Part shown: positions 17,592 through 25,699 of the stretch, one piece after another
Position numbering within the stretch: position 1 is the stretch's first letter
Layout: every line of letters begins with the position of its first letter
Notes under the pieces: model-generated
What the model saw: the letters and a program-made list of their open reading frames with translations, nothing else
The model's database searches: none
Told to the model about the DNA's origin: nothing
Translations under genes and position numbers: made by a program
DNA from: Desulfitobacterium_A nosdiversum
GTDB taxonomy: Bacteria > Bacillota > Desulfitobacteriia > Desulfitobacteriales > Desulfitobacteriaceae
Length of the DNA: 64,000 nucleotides
Reading direction: 5' to 3'
Assembly (NCBI RefSeq): GCF_049860565.1
Contig: NZ_CP172056.1
Span: 868,001 to 932,000 of the forward strand

Positions 17592-17930
17592 TTATTTAAA
17601 TAGGTGAGTTAGGATCATGCTGACAATACTTAAAACAATGGCGCCAAAGAAAGCTGATGAAAAACTATAAATATTGAATCCCGAAACAAGCTTTGCAGTC
17701 AGAGCTAACATAAGCGCATTGATGACTAATGTAAAAATGCCCAAAGATAGAATTTGCAAGGGAAAGGTAAAAAAAGAAAAGATTGGCCGGATAAGGGTAT
17801 TTACGATACCCCATACCAAGGCCGCATAGATTGCTGCCGTTACACCGGCAAGATGTAGCCCGGGCACAAAAAAAGTCGTAATAATTAAGGCTAAGGCGTT
17901 AATTAATAACCGAATCAAAAATCCACTCAT
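17592..17930 (-). CDS. Phage-holin-4-superfamily membrane protein (YvlD-like)
   Basis: A 112-residue membrane protein with four helices. The pattern LIRLLINALALIITTFFVPG at the N-terminus and VWGIVNTLIRPI in the middle are typical of the DUF360/YvlD group, often called phage holin family 4. Members are chromosomal, not part of prophages, and have no proven role. On the minus strand the ATG is preceded by AAAGGAGAC. It is the only gene on the minus strand in the first 36 kb and diverges from the lipoprotein gene to its right. Confidence 0.85.
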   Translation of the reverse strand: MSGFLIRLLINALALIITTFFVPGLHLAGVTAAIYAALVWGIVNTLIRPIFSFFTFPLQILSLGIFTLVINALMLALTAKLVSGFNIYSFSSAFFGAIVLSIVSMILTHLFK

Positions 17931-18012
17931 TATTGATGTCTCCTTTAACGCATTTTTAAATCGAACAGGGGAAAACTAATCTTGGATTCGAGCCTGGAAA
18001 GGAGCGTGTCCC

Positions 18013-19506
18013 ATGAAAAGAATTCTCCTGATTATTTTTGCTTTTCTTCTTAGTTTAACCTTAACAGGATGTAGTCTTCAAGACTTAATGGGAAAAAAGC
18101 AAAAATCTCAAAGTACTTCACAGCAAAAGCAGGTCATTGCCGTAGCCCTAAATGAACAGGATCCGAATAAGGCACTTGTTCTAAGAGGTATAGAGGATAT
18201 GGCCCAAAAAGAAAACATGGATGTTAAAGTTCTTTCTTCCGGCTCTGAGGGAGGAGGACAACTTTCTTCCGGCTCTGAGGGACAAACCTCGAAGGGAAGC
18301 AGCAGTTCGGGTTCAAGCTCAGGCAGTCAAAGCCAGGGACAGAGCTCAAGCGGGAGCAAGCAGGGATCATCTTCTGATCTGAAGGGGGCAAAAGTGCTCA
18401 TTTATCAAGGCGGAAACCCTGAAATCTTGCAAACTGTCCAGTCCAGCAACATTCCTGTTGTGGCTTTAAATGAATTGCCAGGTGGAGTTAAACCGGCAGG
18501 GATTATATTACCTGATCCACAAGAAAAAGGTAAACTGATGGCTGAACCAGTGTTAAGCAAAGCAAGCGAAGGGCAGATTGTTGTTATGCAAGGGGATCCG
18601 AGTGATAGTTCTTCCCAGGAAATGTTAGCTTCAATCAAGCAGGCCTTAAGCAAGAATTCAAAGCTAACTGTTCATGCGATTTCTAGTCCTTCAGGTTCGG
18701 AGGTGGCCGCTGGACAAAGTTTAACAGATTTCCTTCAAAAAAATTCGGGCAAGGTTCCGGCAATTATTGCGCAGAATGAAAAGCTGGCGGTACAAGCGGC
18801 AGAAGTACTTAAAAGTCAGCAATTAGAAAAGAAAGTCTTGTTGATTGGAGGACAGGCTAATCTTCAGTCCTTACAACGGATGTCAACAGGAATTCAAGCT
18901 GCAGATATTGATACTTCTCCTTATATCCAAGGAGTCAATGCTTTTCAGTGGGCACAAAAGATTCTTAATAAGTCAGCGTTAGATATTAATGAATCTGTGA
19001 CAGGCGATCAGGGAGAAGTTCCGGCAAAGATTATCCCTGTAAAGTCCGTAACTCCTGAAAATGCAGCAGTAGTTCAAAAAAGTTATGCTAAGGCAGCGGA
19101 AACAGCTGCAAAAGCGGAGACCCAAGCGAAAAAGGATCAAGGAACTTCGGGCAGCAATGATCCAAAAGGCCAAGGATCGCAGGACCAGGGACAAAGTAAA
19201 GGACAGGATCAAGGAAGCAGCTCCGGCCAGAGTCAAAGCCAGGGACAGAGTGGAAGTACAGGAGCAAACATTCCTCAGGGGGCGCAAAAAGTCACTGAAA
19301 AAGTACAAACTATTATTACAAGAGAGTATCTTGACTCACAAGGTAAGGTCCTGGGTACAGAAAAAAGTACGAGTGAGCAAAATCGAACCATTCCTCCTGA
19401 AATGCTAAAAAAAGAAATGCAGCAGCAAAGTCAGCAAGGACAACAGAGTAAACAAGGTCAGGAAGGCCAGAAGGATCAAACAGAAAGCCAGAGTAAAAAA
19501 TCCTAA
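18013..19506 (+). CDS. Lipoprotein with sugar-binding-protein fold and low-complexity segments
   Basis: A 497-residue exported lipoprotein: signal peptide with lipobox LTGC (Cys about 20). Residues about 40-330 resemble a periplasmic binding protein of the ribose/LacI type (KQVIAVALNEQDPNKALVLRG, then segments around IIAQNEKLAVQAAEVL). The fold is interrupted at about 75-120 by a Ser/Gly/Gln insert, and another Gln/Ser/Gly/Lys-rich region fills about 360-430 and the last 40 residues. No permease or ATPase lies near, so a wall or spore-related scaffold is as likely as transport. The start ATG has GGAGCG upstream. A strong terminator follows. Confidence 0.75.
   Translation: MKRILLIIFAFLLSLTLTGCSLQDLMGKKQKSQSTSQQKQVIAVALNEQDPNKALVLRGIEDMAQKENMDVKVLSSGSEGGGQLSSGSEGQTSKGSSSSGSSSGSQSQGQSSSGSKQGSSSDLKGAKVLIYQGGNPEILQTVQSSNIPVVALNELPGGVKPAGIILPDPQEKGKLMAEPVLSKASEGQIVVMQGDPSDSSSQEMLASIKQALSKNSKLTVHAISSPSGSEVAAGQSLTDFLQKNSGKVPAIIAQNEKLAVQAAEVLKSQQLEKKVLLIGGQANLQSLQRMSTGIQAADIDTSPYIQGVNAFQWAQKILNKSALDINESVTGDQGEVPAKIIPVKSVTPENAAVVQKSYAKAAETAAKAETQAKKDQGTSGSNDPKGQGSQDQGQSKGQDQGSSSGQSQSQGQSGSTGANIPQGAQKVTEKVQTIITREYLDSQGKVLGTEKSTSEQNRTIPPEMLKKEMQQQSQQGQQSKQGQEGQKDQTESQSKKS
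18232..18282 (+). repeat. Tandem duplication inside the lipoprotein gene
   Basis: A 21-nt segment starting CTTTCTTCCGGC occurs at 18232-18252 and again, identical, at 18262-18282, a period of 30 nt or ten codons. It encodes a repeated SSGSEG unit at the start of the Ser/Gly insert. Identity at the DNA level suggests a recent duplication. Confidence 0.85.
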
Positions 19507-19518
19507 ATTTTTTCGTCA

Positions 19519-19549
19519 CCTCGTATCAATAAAGATACGAGGTTTTTTT
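19519..19549 (+). terminator. Rho-independent terminator after the lipoprotein gene
   Basis: A perfect 9-bp stem (CCTCGTATC/GATACGAGG) with a 6-nt loop and seven T. Confidence 0.93.
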
Positions 19550-19599
19550 GTGCGTTGATTAAATCGACCATCAAATATATAGGATAAGGATAAGCAGAA

Positions 19600-19640
19600 A
19601 AAAAGAGGGCCGTAAGAAAACAAAGTTTCTACACGGTCCC
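19600..19640 (-). terminator. Orphan minus-strand terminator-like hairpin
   Basis: GGGCCGT pairs with ACGGTCCC (one bulge) and the stem extends inward through AGAAAAC/GTTTCT. On the minus strand it is followed by TC and seven T, a good intrinsic terminator. No minus-strand protein gene lies to its right, so it may end an unseen small RNA. A second hairpin (TCCAGA/TCTGGA) is at 19684-19702. Apart from the sigma-54 site at 19765 I see nothing else in the 343-nt gap 19507-19849. Confidence 0.55.
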
Positions 19641-19764
19641 ATAAAGAAAAGTAGTTTTGCGACATTCCTTTTATGTATGGATTTCCAGACACAAAATCTG
19701 GAGTTTAGGACAGATTTATAAAGTTAAATTAGGAAAGTTAGCACAATAGCTTGATTCTAAAATA

Positions 19765-19780
19765 TGGCATGAAATTTGCA
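19765..19780 (+). promoter_or_regulatory. Sigma-54 (-24/-12) promoter of nrfHA
   Basis: TGGCAT-GAAAT-TTGCA: the GG and GC doublets have the required 10-bp spacing and the flanks match the consensus TGGCAC-N5-TTGCW except for one base. The predicted start is near 19791, 59 nt before nrfH. The window also encodes sigma-54 itself (52842) and a sigma-54 activator (30379). No convincing sigma-A promoter is visible in this gap. Confidence 0.7.
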
Positions 19781-19849
19781 AATCATAAAAGAGAACGGCC
19801 CCGCCTGGTTAAGTAAACTCAATAACTTTGGAAAGAGAGGAGGGTAAAC

Positions 19850-20278
19850 GTGCGTAAATGGATGTCTTTAAAAGCACTCATACTGATAGGGGTAGTCGTT
19901 ATAGTAATTCCAATAGCTGGATGGAAAGGGGTTGAATATACCTCGACAGATACGTTCTGTACAAAATGCCATGTCATGAAACCACAGCAAGAAAAGGCGT
20001 TTCATACAGTTCACCGATCACCCCAGGCTAATTGTAAGGACTGTCATCTGCCTAATGATAATGTAGTGAAAATGCTCGCTTACAAGGCGTACTCGGGGAG
20101 CAAGGACATTTATTCTAATGTGGTCGGGCCACCAGATAAAATAAGAACAACAAATATGAGCAAGTCCATTATTCAAAACAATTGTATTCGCTGTCATAGT
20201 ACAACCGTACAAAATATCAAAACTTCTGGTGGAAAACAGTGCTTTGAGTGCCATCGCGACATACCACATGGAAACTAA
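19850..20278 (+). CDS. nrfH: Cytochrome c nitrite reductase, small subunit NrfH
   Basis: A membrane-anchored tetraheme cytochrome (142 residues, NapC/NirT family) that takes electrons from menaquinol and passes them to NrfA. It has one N-terminal helix (about 8-27) and four heme c sites: CTKCH (about residue 37), CKDCH, CIRCH and CFECH. The methionine after the first motif (HVMKPQ) is the NrfH-type distinctive heme ligand position. The start is GTG with a strong GAGAGGAGGG. It is the first gene after the sigma-54 promoter and lies 20 nt before nrfA. Confidence 0.95.
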   Translation: MRKWMSLKALILIGVVVIVIPIAGWKGVEYTSTDTFCTKCHVMKPQQEKAFHTVHRSPQANCKDCHLPNDNVVKMLAYKAYSGSKDIYSNVVGPPDKIRTTNMSKSIIQNNCIRCHSTTVQNIKTSGGKQCFECHRDIPHGN

Positions 20279-20298
20279 AGGAAAAAGGAGGTTAACAA

Positions 20299-21564
20299 AT
20301 GAATAAGAAAGTCTTGCTCTTCACGGGAGCGGCCGTCCTTGTGCTCGCATTAGGACTAGCAATTGGTTATGGCATTAAACCGTCAGCCCCGGCAGCTAAT
20401 ATGACGGTCAAAAGTATTCCTGAGGGAGAACTGAACCCAGAGGTTTGGGGGAAGTACTATCCAGATCAATATGCGAGTTATTTAAAAAACAAAGAAATGA
20501 CTCAGGGTAATAGTAAGTATGGAGGATCCGCAAAATTTGACCGTTTGGAACGGGATCCGATGCTTAAAACTTTATTTTCCGGATATGGTTTTGGTCAGGA
20601 CTACACTAAGGATCGTGGCCATATTTATGCGATTCAGGATGTCCTCGATACAAAGCGTAAAAAACCCAGTGCCTCCTGTTGGACGTGTAAAGGTCCAGAG
20701 GTCCCCGGCCTTATTAATCAAATGGGTGATGCTTATTACACCGCTTCCTTTGACTCCTTAAAGGACAAGATGCATTACTCTGTTTCATGTGCAGATTGCC
20801 ATGATCCTAAAACTATGGATCTCAAGATTACACGTCCGGCCTTTATTGAAGGACTAAAAGCAATGGGGAAAGATCCTAACCAATTGACCCGTCAAGAAAT
20901 GCGGAGTGCAGTATGCGGTCAATGTCACGTTACTTATTACTTTGCCCCAAAAACCAATAAAGTCATTTTCCCATGGGCGAATGGCATGAATGTTGATCAA
21001 ATTTCAAAATATGAAAATGATCAAAAGTTCTCGGATTGGACTATGCCGGATACAAAGACTCCGATGGCAAAAGTCCGTCATCCCGAATATGAAATGTTTT
21101 CGAGTAGTGTTCATGCTGCAAATGGAGTATCCTGTGCAGACTGCCATATGCCATATGTTAAAGAGGGACAAAGTAAAATTTCCTCGCACCATTGGGAGAG
21201 CCCTCTAAACACGATTTCCCAGTCTTGTCAAAGCTGTCATAAACAATCTGAAGATTACCTCAAAAAACAAGTCATCGATGTTCAAGACAAAACCAACCAA
21301 ACACAGATGGCTGCAGAAAAATCAATTGTAGCAGCGATTGATGCCATTAAGAAAGCAACCAATGACCCAAAAGCTGATCCAAAGCTGTTAGAAGAAGCAC
21401 GTCAACTTCACAGGGATGCAAGTTTCCGTTGGGATTTTGTTGCCTCTGAAAATAGTACCGGCTTCCATAATCCGACCGAAGCATTAAGAGTCCTGGGTGA
21501 AGCGATTGATCTAGGACATCAGGCAGAAATGAAAGCAACTCAAGCTATGAGCCCAAAACAATAG
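20299..21564 (+). CDS. nrfA: Ammonia-forming cytochrome c nitrite reductase NrfA
   Basis: Reduces nitrite to ammonium with six electrons (EC 1.7.2.2) on the outer face of the membrane. The 421-residue protein has an N-terminal signal or anchor and five heme sites. The catalytic heme uses CWTCK (residues about 127-131), the Lys-ligand hallmark of NrfA; the other four are CADCH (164), CGQCH (206), CADCH (279) and CQSCH (310). It forms a complex with NrfH, encoded just upstream. It is slightly shorter than E. coli NrfA. The ribosome site is AAAAGGAGG. Confidence 0.97.
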   Translation: MNKKVLLFTGAAVLVLALGLAIGYGIKPSAPAANMTVKSIPEGELNPEVWGKYYPDQYASYLKNKEMTQGNSKYGGSAKFDRLERDPMLKTLFSGYGFGQDYTKDRGHIYAIQDVLDTKRKKPSASCWTCKGPEVPGLINQMGDAYYTASFDSLKDKMHYSVSCADCHDPKTMDLKITRPAFIEGLKAMGKDPNQLTRQEMRSAVCGQCHVTYYFAPKTNKVIFPWANGMNVDQISKYENDQKFSDWTMPDTKTPMAKVRHPEYEMFSSSVHAANGVSCADCHMPYVKEGQSKISSHHWESPLNTISQSCQSCHKQSEDYLKKQVIDVQDKTNQTQMAAEKSIVAAIDAIKKATNDPKADPKLLEEARQLHRDASFRWDFVASENSTGFHNPTEALRVLGEAIDLGHQAEMKATQAMSPKQ

Positions 21565-21592
21565 CCCCTTCCTAATTTAACATAGAGGATGA

Positions 21593-21632
21593 GATACCTT
21601 TCGAAGAAGGAGAAGGGTATCCCTTCCTCCTT
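21593..21632 (+). other. Two mutually exclusive hairpins between nrfA and resB
   Basis: GATACCTTT (21593-21601) can pair with AAGGGTATC (21613-21621). Alternatively AAGGAGAAGGG (21607-21617) can pair with CCCTTCCTCCTT (21621-21632). The second element contains an anti-Shine-Dalgarno-like CCTCCTT close to the resB ribosome site. It may set message stability or translation between the two halves of the operon. Confidence 0.4.
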
Positions 21633-21656
21633 AAAAACGACAGAGGTGGAATTCAA

Positions 21657-22994
21657 ATGGAAAAGCCTGTTAAGCGAATCTGGAACTTTATCATCTCTAT
21701 GAAGGTCGGAGTGTTCCTTCTCATCCTCTTTGCCGTTTTTTCTGTTGTGGGGACAGTTATACCTCAAGAGAGTTTTGCGCCGGATAAGGTTGAAGCACTC
21801 AACCCGGTTTGGCAAAGATTAGGGATTACGCATTTATACAGCAGTTTCTTTTATCGCTTATTGGTATTTGCCTTATGCCTTAATCTCGCTTCCTGTACAA
21901 TCCACCGTTTCCCCAAAGCGTTAAAAGTCTTTAAGCAGGTTCCCCTATATAAAACAGCTGCACAAATCGAAGAACTCCCAGTCCATCATAAAATGACCGA
22001 TATGCAGCAAAGTCATTTTCAGAAAAACCTTGAGGCGGCCTTAAAGGCAAAACACTTCCAATATCAGCTTCAGCCGGAGGAAGAAACCTTAAACGGTTGG
22101 GCGCAAAAGGGACGCATTGGGGTTTGGGGATCATTTATTGTCCATCTCAGTTTCCTTATTCTGATTTTGGGTACGGTAATCGGGCATGTGTCCGGTTTCA
22201 AAGGATTCTTTGGAACATATGAGGGAGCAACCTTTCCCTTAAACCAAATCAAAATGGAAGAGGGAAAGATCCAGGAGGACTGGACACTTCGGATTAACTC
22301 AGCAACCGAGAAATTTGATTCCCAGGGATTAAGAGAAAATTGGTATACCGATTTGAGCATCCTTCAAAACGGGAAAGAAGTTAAACGTCAAGTCCTCAGT
22401 GTCAATCATCCATTAGTTTATAAGGGGGTTACGTTCTATCAATCCTCATATGGGCAGGGGGCGTTGTTTTTTACAACGGCTCAAGGTAAGAAGGTTAATT
22501 TTGCCTTGCAGGAGCACGCCCAAAATTATTTTCAACTTCCCGGCACGGAGCTATATGTTATTGCGGACTCGATAACAGTATCCTCGGGACGTATATCAGT
22601 GAATTATCAAATTTTAGGTAAAGAGAGTCCTACGCCATTACAAGCGGGAGCTTTAAATCAGGGAGAAAAAGCTACGATTCCAAATTTCGGGGATATTGTC
22701 CTCACAGGGCCTGTTCAATTTACAGAACTTGTTATAAAAAAGGATCCGGGAGTTCCTTTGATATGGCTGGGTTCGGCACTTCTCGTTTTCGGCTTAATTC
22801 TCGCCTTTTACTTTAAGTCATGCCATATCTGGTTTGTGATTGAAGGGGAAGGCCAATCTAGAATCGTATTGGGGGCAACGAGTGCTGCCGGTCTGGAAGG
22901 AGCTCAGGAATTACTGGATGACCTCGTACAGGATATTCAAAAAGGACCTAAACGCAAGATAATCCATGGGCTAGAGGAGGATTGGCAAAATTGA
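21657..22994 (+). CDS. resB: Cytochrome c biogenesis protein ResB/Ccs1
   Basis: One half of the system II machinery that attaches heme to c-type cytochromes outside the membrane. The 445-residue protein has three N-terminal helices (SMKVGVFLLILFAVFSVVGTV is the first), a helix at about 160-180, a large outer domain, and a final helix near 365 (WLGSALLVFGLILAFYF), the ResB layout. The stop overlaps the resC start by 4 nt (TTGA). Its place right after nrfHA makes sense, since this island needs at least eleven heme c sites matured. Confidence 0.93.
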   Translation: MEKPVKRIWNFIISMKVGVFLLILFAVFSVVGTVIPQESFAPDKVEALNPVWQRLGITHLYSSFFYRLLVFALCLNLASCTIHRFPKALKVFKQVPLYKTAAQIEELPVHHKMTDMQQSHFQKNLEAALKAKHFQYQLQPEEETLNGWAQKGRIGVWGSFIVHLSFLILILGTVIGHVSGFKGFFGTYEGATFPLNQIKMEEGKIQEDWTLRINSATEKFDSQGLRENWYTDLSILQNGKEVKRQVLSVNHPLVYKGVTFYQSSYGQGALFFTTAQGKKVNFALQEHAQNYFQLPGTELYVIADSITVSSGRISVNYQILGKESPTPLQAGALNQGEKATIPNFGDIVLTGPVQFTELVIKKDPGVPLIWLGSALLVFGLILAFYFKSCHIWFVIEGEGQSRIVLGATSAAGLEGAQELLDDLVQDIQKGPKRKIIHGLEEDWQN

Positions 22995-23833
22995 GCATGA
23001 CGCAGTGGGAGCAAATTGCTTTTTATGTTACGTTTGCAGGTTATTTCATTGCTATGGTTGCGTATATTCTCTATCTGCCGTTTTCAAAGCAAAACTTCGC
23101 ATTATTTGGCCGCTATGCAGCAATCACTGGATTGATGGCGAATTCGGCTGCTATTCTACTGCGCATGGCGATTGCCCATCGCCCCCCTTTAGCGAACGGC
23201 TACGAATTCATTCTCACGTTTGCTTGGGGAATCGTGATGGTTTATCTCCTCATCGAGAATCGCTTCAAGCTGTCTCTGGGCGGTGCCTTTGTCATGCCGA
23301 GTGCCTTTTTCCTTTTCGCCTTTGTCGTGTTCTTCATGAGTGGGAACGAACGCGTCATGACTTCGATTCAACCCGCTTTAAAAAGCAACTGGCTGACATT
23401 TCATGTGATTACGGCAATGATGGGTTACGGGGCGCTGGCGGTTTCCTTTGGAATTGGAATTCTTTATTTGCTTAAACAGCGGTTAGAGGTACGGAAGCCT
23501 CAAGGGCAGTTAAACGCCCGCCTTCCCGAACTCCAACGTTTGGATTATCTCGGCTATAAAATGATTAAGCTCGGTTTCCCGCTGCTCACCCTCTGCATCA
23601 TCACGGGTGCAATTTGGGCGAATTATGCGTGGGGGACCTATTGGTCATGGGATCCTAAAGAAACATGGTCCCTTGTCACCTGGATTATATATGCGATCTA
23701 TCTCCATGCCCGACTCATGTATGGATGGAAAGGTAAGCGTTCTGCATGGCTGTCGGTATTGGGATTTTTGGCGGTACTCTTTACGTTTATCGGGGTTAAT
23801 TACCTTTTAACAGGACTTCATTCGTATGCCTAG
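22991..23833 (+). CDS. resC: Cytochrome c biogenesis protein ResC/CcsA
   Basis: The heme-handling partner of ResB, a polytopic protein of 280 residues with about eight helices. The tryptophan-rich WWD signature WGTYWSWDPKETW (about residues 212-224) and flanking histidines hold heme for attachment. The TTG at 22991 is chosen: it lies 10 nt after GAGGAGG and overlaps the resB stop. The ATG at 22997 or the TTG at 22982 are less well placed. With ResB it serves NrfH, NrfA, the diheme protein and possibly the b6 heme. Confidence 0.94.
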   Translation: MSMTQWEQIAFYVTFAGYFIAMVAYILYLPFSKQNFALFGRYAAITGLMANSAAILLRMAIAHRPPLANGYEFILTFAWGIVMVYLLIENRFKLSLGGAFVMPSAFFLFAFVVFFMSGNERVMTSIQPALKSNWLTFHVITAMMGYGALAVSFGIGILYLLKQRLEVRKPQGQLNARLPELQRLDYLGYKMIKLGFPLLTLCIITGAIWANYAWGTYWSWDPKETWSLVTWIIYAIYLHARLMYGWKGKRSAWLSVLGFLAVLFTFIGVNYLLTGLHSYA

Positions 23834-23874
23834 ACTCAGTATTTCAATAAATAGTGACTAAGGAAGGGAAAGGA

Positions 23875-24099
23875 ATGAATAACGATTTGGATCGAGTAAC
23901 AAAAGCCCTTATCTATTTCGGGGTGTTGGCCGTTCTGGCTGTTGGCTTTTTCATCCAAGGCGCACTATTTGCGGACACCCGGGCCATGGCTTTGTTCATG
24001 GGAATTCTGCTCATGGTATCCGGTCTATCCCTTTTCGTCTGGAAAAATTACTTATGGCCAAGCCGGGGGGGAGAGGAGGTATTCGAGGATGGACAATAA
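23875..24099 (+). CDS. Small two-helix membrane protein preceding the Rieske gene
   Basis: A 74-residue protein with two hydrophobic helices (about residues 14-33 and 38-55) and a short charged tail. I do not recognise a named family. The ATG has AAGGAAGGGAAAGG upstream and its end overlaps the Rieske gene start by 11 nt. Tight coupling suggests it is an extra small subunit or assembly factor of the Rieske-cytochrome b complex. Confidence 0.7.
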   Translation: MNNDLDRVTKALIYFGVLAVLAVGFFIQGALFADTRAMALFMGILLMVSGLSLFVWKNYLWPSRGGEEVFEDGQ

Positions 24100-24547
24100 A
24101 GAAAAGAATCAGGGAGTCAATCGCCGGCATTTTATTGGGTTGCTGGGACTTGCACCTGTTGCGGCAGCGTTGACAATTCCTTTGGGGGCAACAGGTAAGT
24201 ATTTGGAACCGCCTGCTTCGTTAACGGCCCCGCCTCAACCGATGCTTCTAAGCGGGGTAGCTGAGTTAGAAGCCGGAAGTGTTAAAAATTTTAATTATAA
24301 TAATACCTCAGCCGTGCTGATGAAGAAAAGTGATAAAGACTATATTGCGTTTTACCGTCGGTGTACTCATTTAGGGTGCACGGTGGAATGGGAGCCAAAC
24401 GAAAAGATTTTTCTCTGTCCCTGCCATGGGGGTAAGTTTGACGCCGAGGGAAAAAATATCGATGGCCCGCCTCCTAAACCCCTGATTGCGCTGAAAGTCA
24501 CTGTACAGGACAATGACAAAATTCAGATCGAAGAAAAGGAGGCCTAA
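24089..24547 (+). CDS. qcrA: Rieske iron-sulfur subunit of a b6f/bc-type complex
   Basis: A 152-residue [2Fe-2S] protein that takes an electron from quinol at the outer site. It has a twin-arginine signal anchor (NRRHFIGLLGLAPVAAALTI) and the two Rieske boxes CTHLGC (about residues 93-98) and CPCHGG (about 111-116). The ATG at 24089 follows GAGAGGAGG; the frame stays open upstream to 23942 inside the previous gene, but that is read-through. It is followed 3 nt later by cytochrome b6. It lies between cytochrome c maturation and nap genes, so it probably takes part in nitrate/nitrite respiration. Confidence 0.95.
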   Translation: MDNKEKNQGVNRRHFIGLLGLAPVAAALTIPLGATGKYLEPPASLTAPPQPMLLSGVAELEAGSVKNFNYNNTSAVLMKKSDKDYIAFYRRCTHLGCTVEWEPNEKIFLCPCHGGKFDAEGKNIDGPPPKPLIALKVTVQDNDKIQIEEKEA

Positions 24548-24550
24548 GGA

Positions 24551-25192
24551 ATGTCGCAATGGCTTAATGAGCGTTTTGAAGTCGGTGATTCGATTGAGAG
24601 ATTCAAGAATCATCCGGTGCCTCAACATGCCTTAAATCCGATGTATTGTCTCGGAGGTTTGACCTTTCTAAGTTTTTTGCTGCAAGTGATTACCGGGATT
24701 TGTCTCGCTTTTTATTATCGCCCGACGCCGGAGGCAGCGTATACCAGCGTCCAATTTATCATGCAAGAGGTTTCCTTCGGGACAATCATTCGCTCGATCC
24801 ATCATTATACGGCAAATATCATGATTATCCTGGTCTTTCTGCATATGTTTCGTGTTTTCTATACAGGGTCCTTTAAAAAGCCGCGTGAGCTTAACTGGTT
24901 AGCCGGGAGCGTTCTCTTATGCCTGACCTTGGCTTTTGGTTTTACCGGATATCTTTTGCCCTGGGATCAGCTTTCCTATTGGGCATCCGTGGTAGGTACC
25001 GAAATTGTGGGGGGAATCCCTTTGATCGGTCATCCGTTAATGCTCTTTTTACGGGGCGGCTTGAACGTAACGGCTTATACATTGACCCGTTTTTATGTTC
25101 TTCATATTATGGTTTTGCCGATTCTGGCGGGAATCTTTATGCTCGGGCATTTTATCATGATTCGCATTCAAGGAATTTCCGATGAGCTGTAG
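24551..25192 (+). CDS. qcrB: Cytochrome b6-type subunit
   Basis: The diheme b subunit (213 residues, four helices) of a split, b6-type quinol complex. Heme-ligand histidines lie in SIHHYTANIMIILVFLHMFR and FYVLHIMVLPILAGIFMLGHF. A cysteine near residue 33 (NPMYCLGG) is at the place where b6 proteins of Firmicutes and chloroplasts bind an extra covalent heme (c-i/c-x), so this may be a triheme subunit. Length and the separate subunit IV gene match the b6/IV split form. It is part of a continuous operon from resB onward. Confidence 0.95.
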   Translation: MSQWLNERFEVGDSIERFKNHPVPQHALNPMYCLGGLTFLSFLLQVITGICLAFYYRPTPEAAYTSVQFIMQEVSFGTIIRSIHHYTANIMIILVFLHMFRVFYTGSFKKPRELNWLAGSVLLCLTLAFGFTGYLLPWDQLSYWASVVGTEIVGGIPLIGHPLMLFLRGGLNVTAYTLTRFYVLHIMVLPILAGIFMLGHFIMIRIQGISDEL

Positions 25193-25231
25193 GAGCGGTA
25201 ATAACCGTAGGTTGAAAGGAGATGTTATCGG

Positions 25232-25654
25232 ATGATCGTTGAAGAAAGACGAATGATTCTGGAAAAGAACCCGCACCGTGTGCCGCTAAAACCCATTCCA
25301 TTTTTCCCGAACCATGCCTTAACGGAATTGGCCTTAGCTTTATTCTTCATTGGAGGGATTTTTGTTCTCGCGGCACTTTCCCCGCACGGTCTGGGAGCAG
25401 CCGCTGATCCTCTGGTTACACCGGAACATATTAAACCGGAATGGTATTTCCTTTGGATGTTTGAAATCTTGAAGCTTGTCCCCAGCAAACTCGCAGGAAT
25501 CCTTATTGTGCTGGCTATTTTTGTCGCCTTGATTTTAGTACCCTGGCTTGACCGTCAACCGTCAAGGCGTTTTGCCGATCGTAAAGTTGCTTTTGCCGTA
25601 TTAGCGGGGATTATCATCCTTTGTGCTATTTTAAGTTATCTTACGATTTATTAA
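25232..25654 (+). CDS. Subunit IV-type cytochrome b C-terminal subunit
   Basis: The second half of the split cytochrome b (140 residues, three helices). It carries the quinol-site motif PEWYFLWMFEILK (about 68-80). Unlike Bacillus QcrC there is no C-terminal cytochrome c domain and no CXXCH. No separate cytochrome c1 or f gene is near either, so the electron acceptor of the Rieske protein must be another heme protein, such as the diheme protein at 29494 or NrfH. ATG with GAAAGGAGA upstream. Confidence 0.93.
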   Translation: MIVEERRMILEKNPHRVPLKPIPFFPNHALTELALALFFIGGIFVLAALSPHGLGAAADPLVTPEHIKPEWYFLWMFEILKLVPSKLAGILIVLAIFVALILVPWLDRQPSRRFADRKVAFAVLAGIIILCAILSYLTIY

Positions 25655-25699
25655 CTTTTAACCATAATTATCCCGAACGAAATAAAGAAGGTGAGATTC

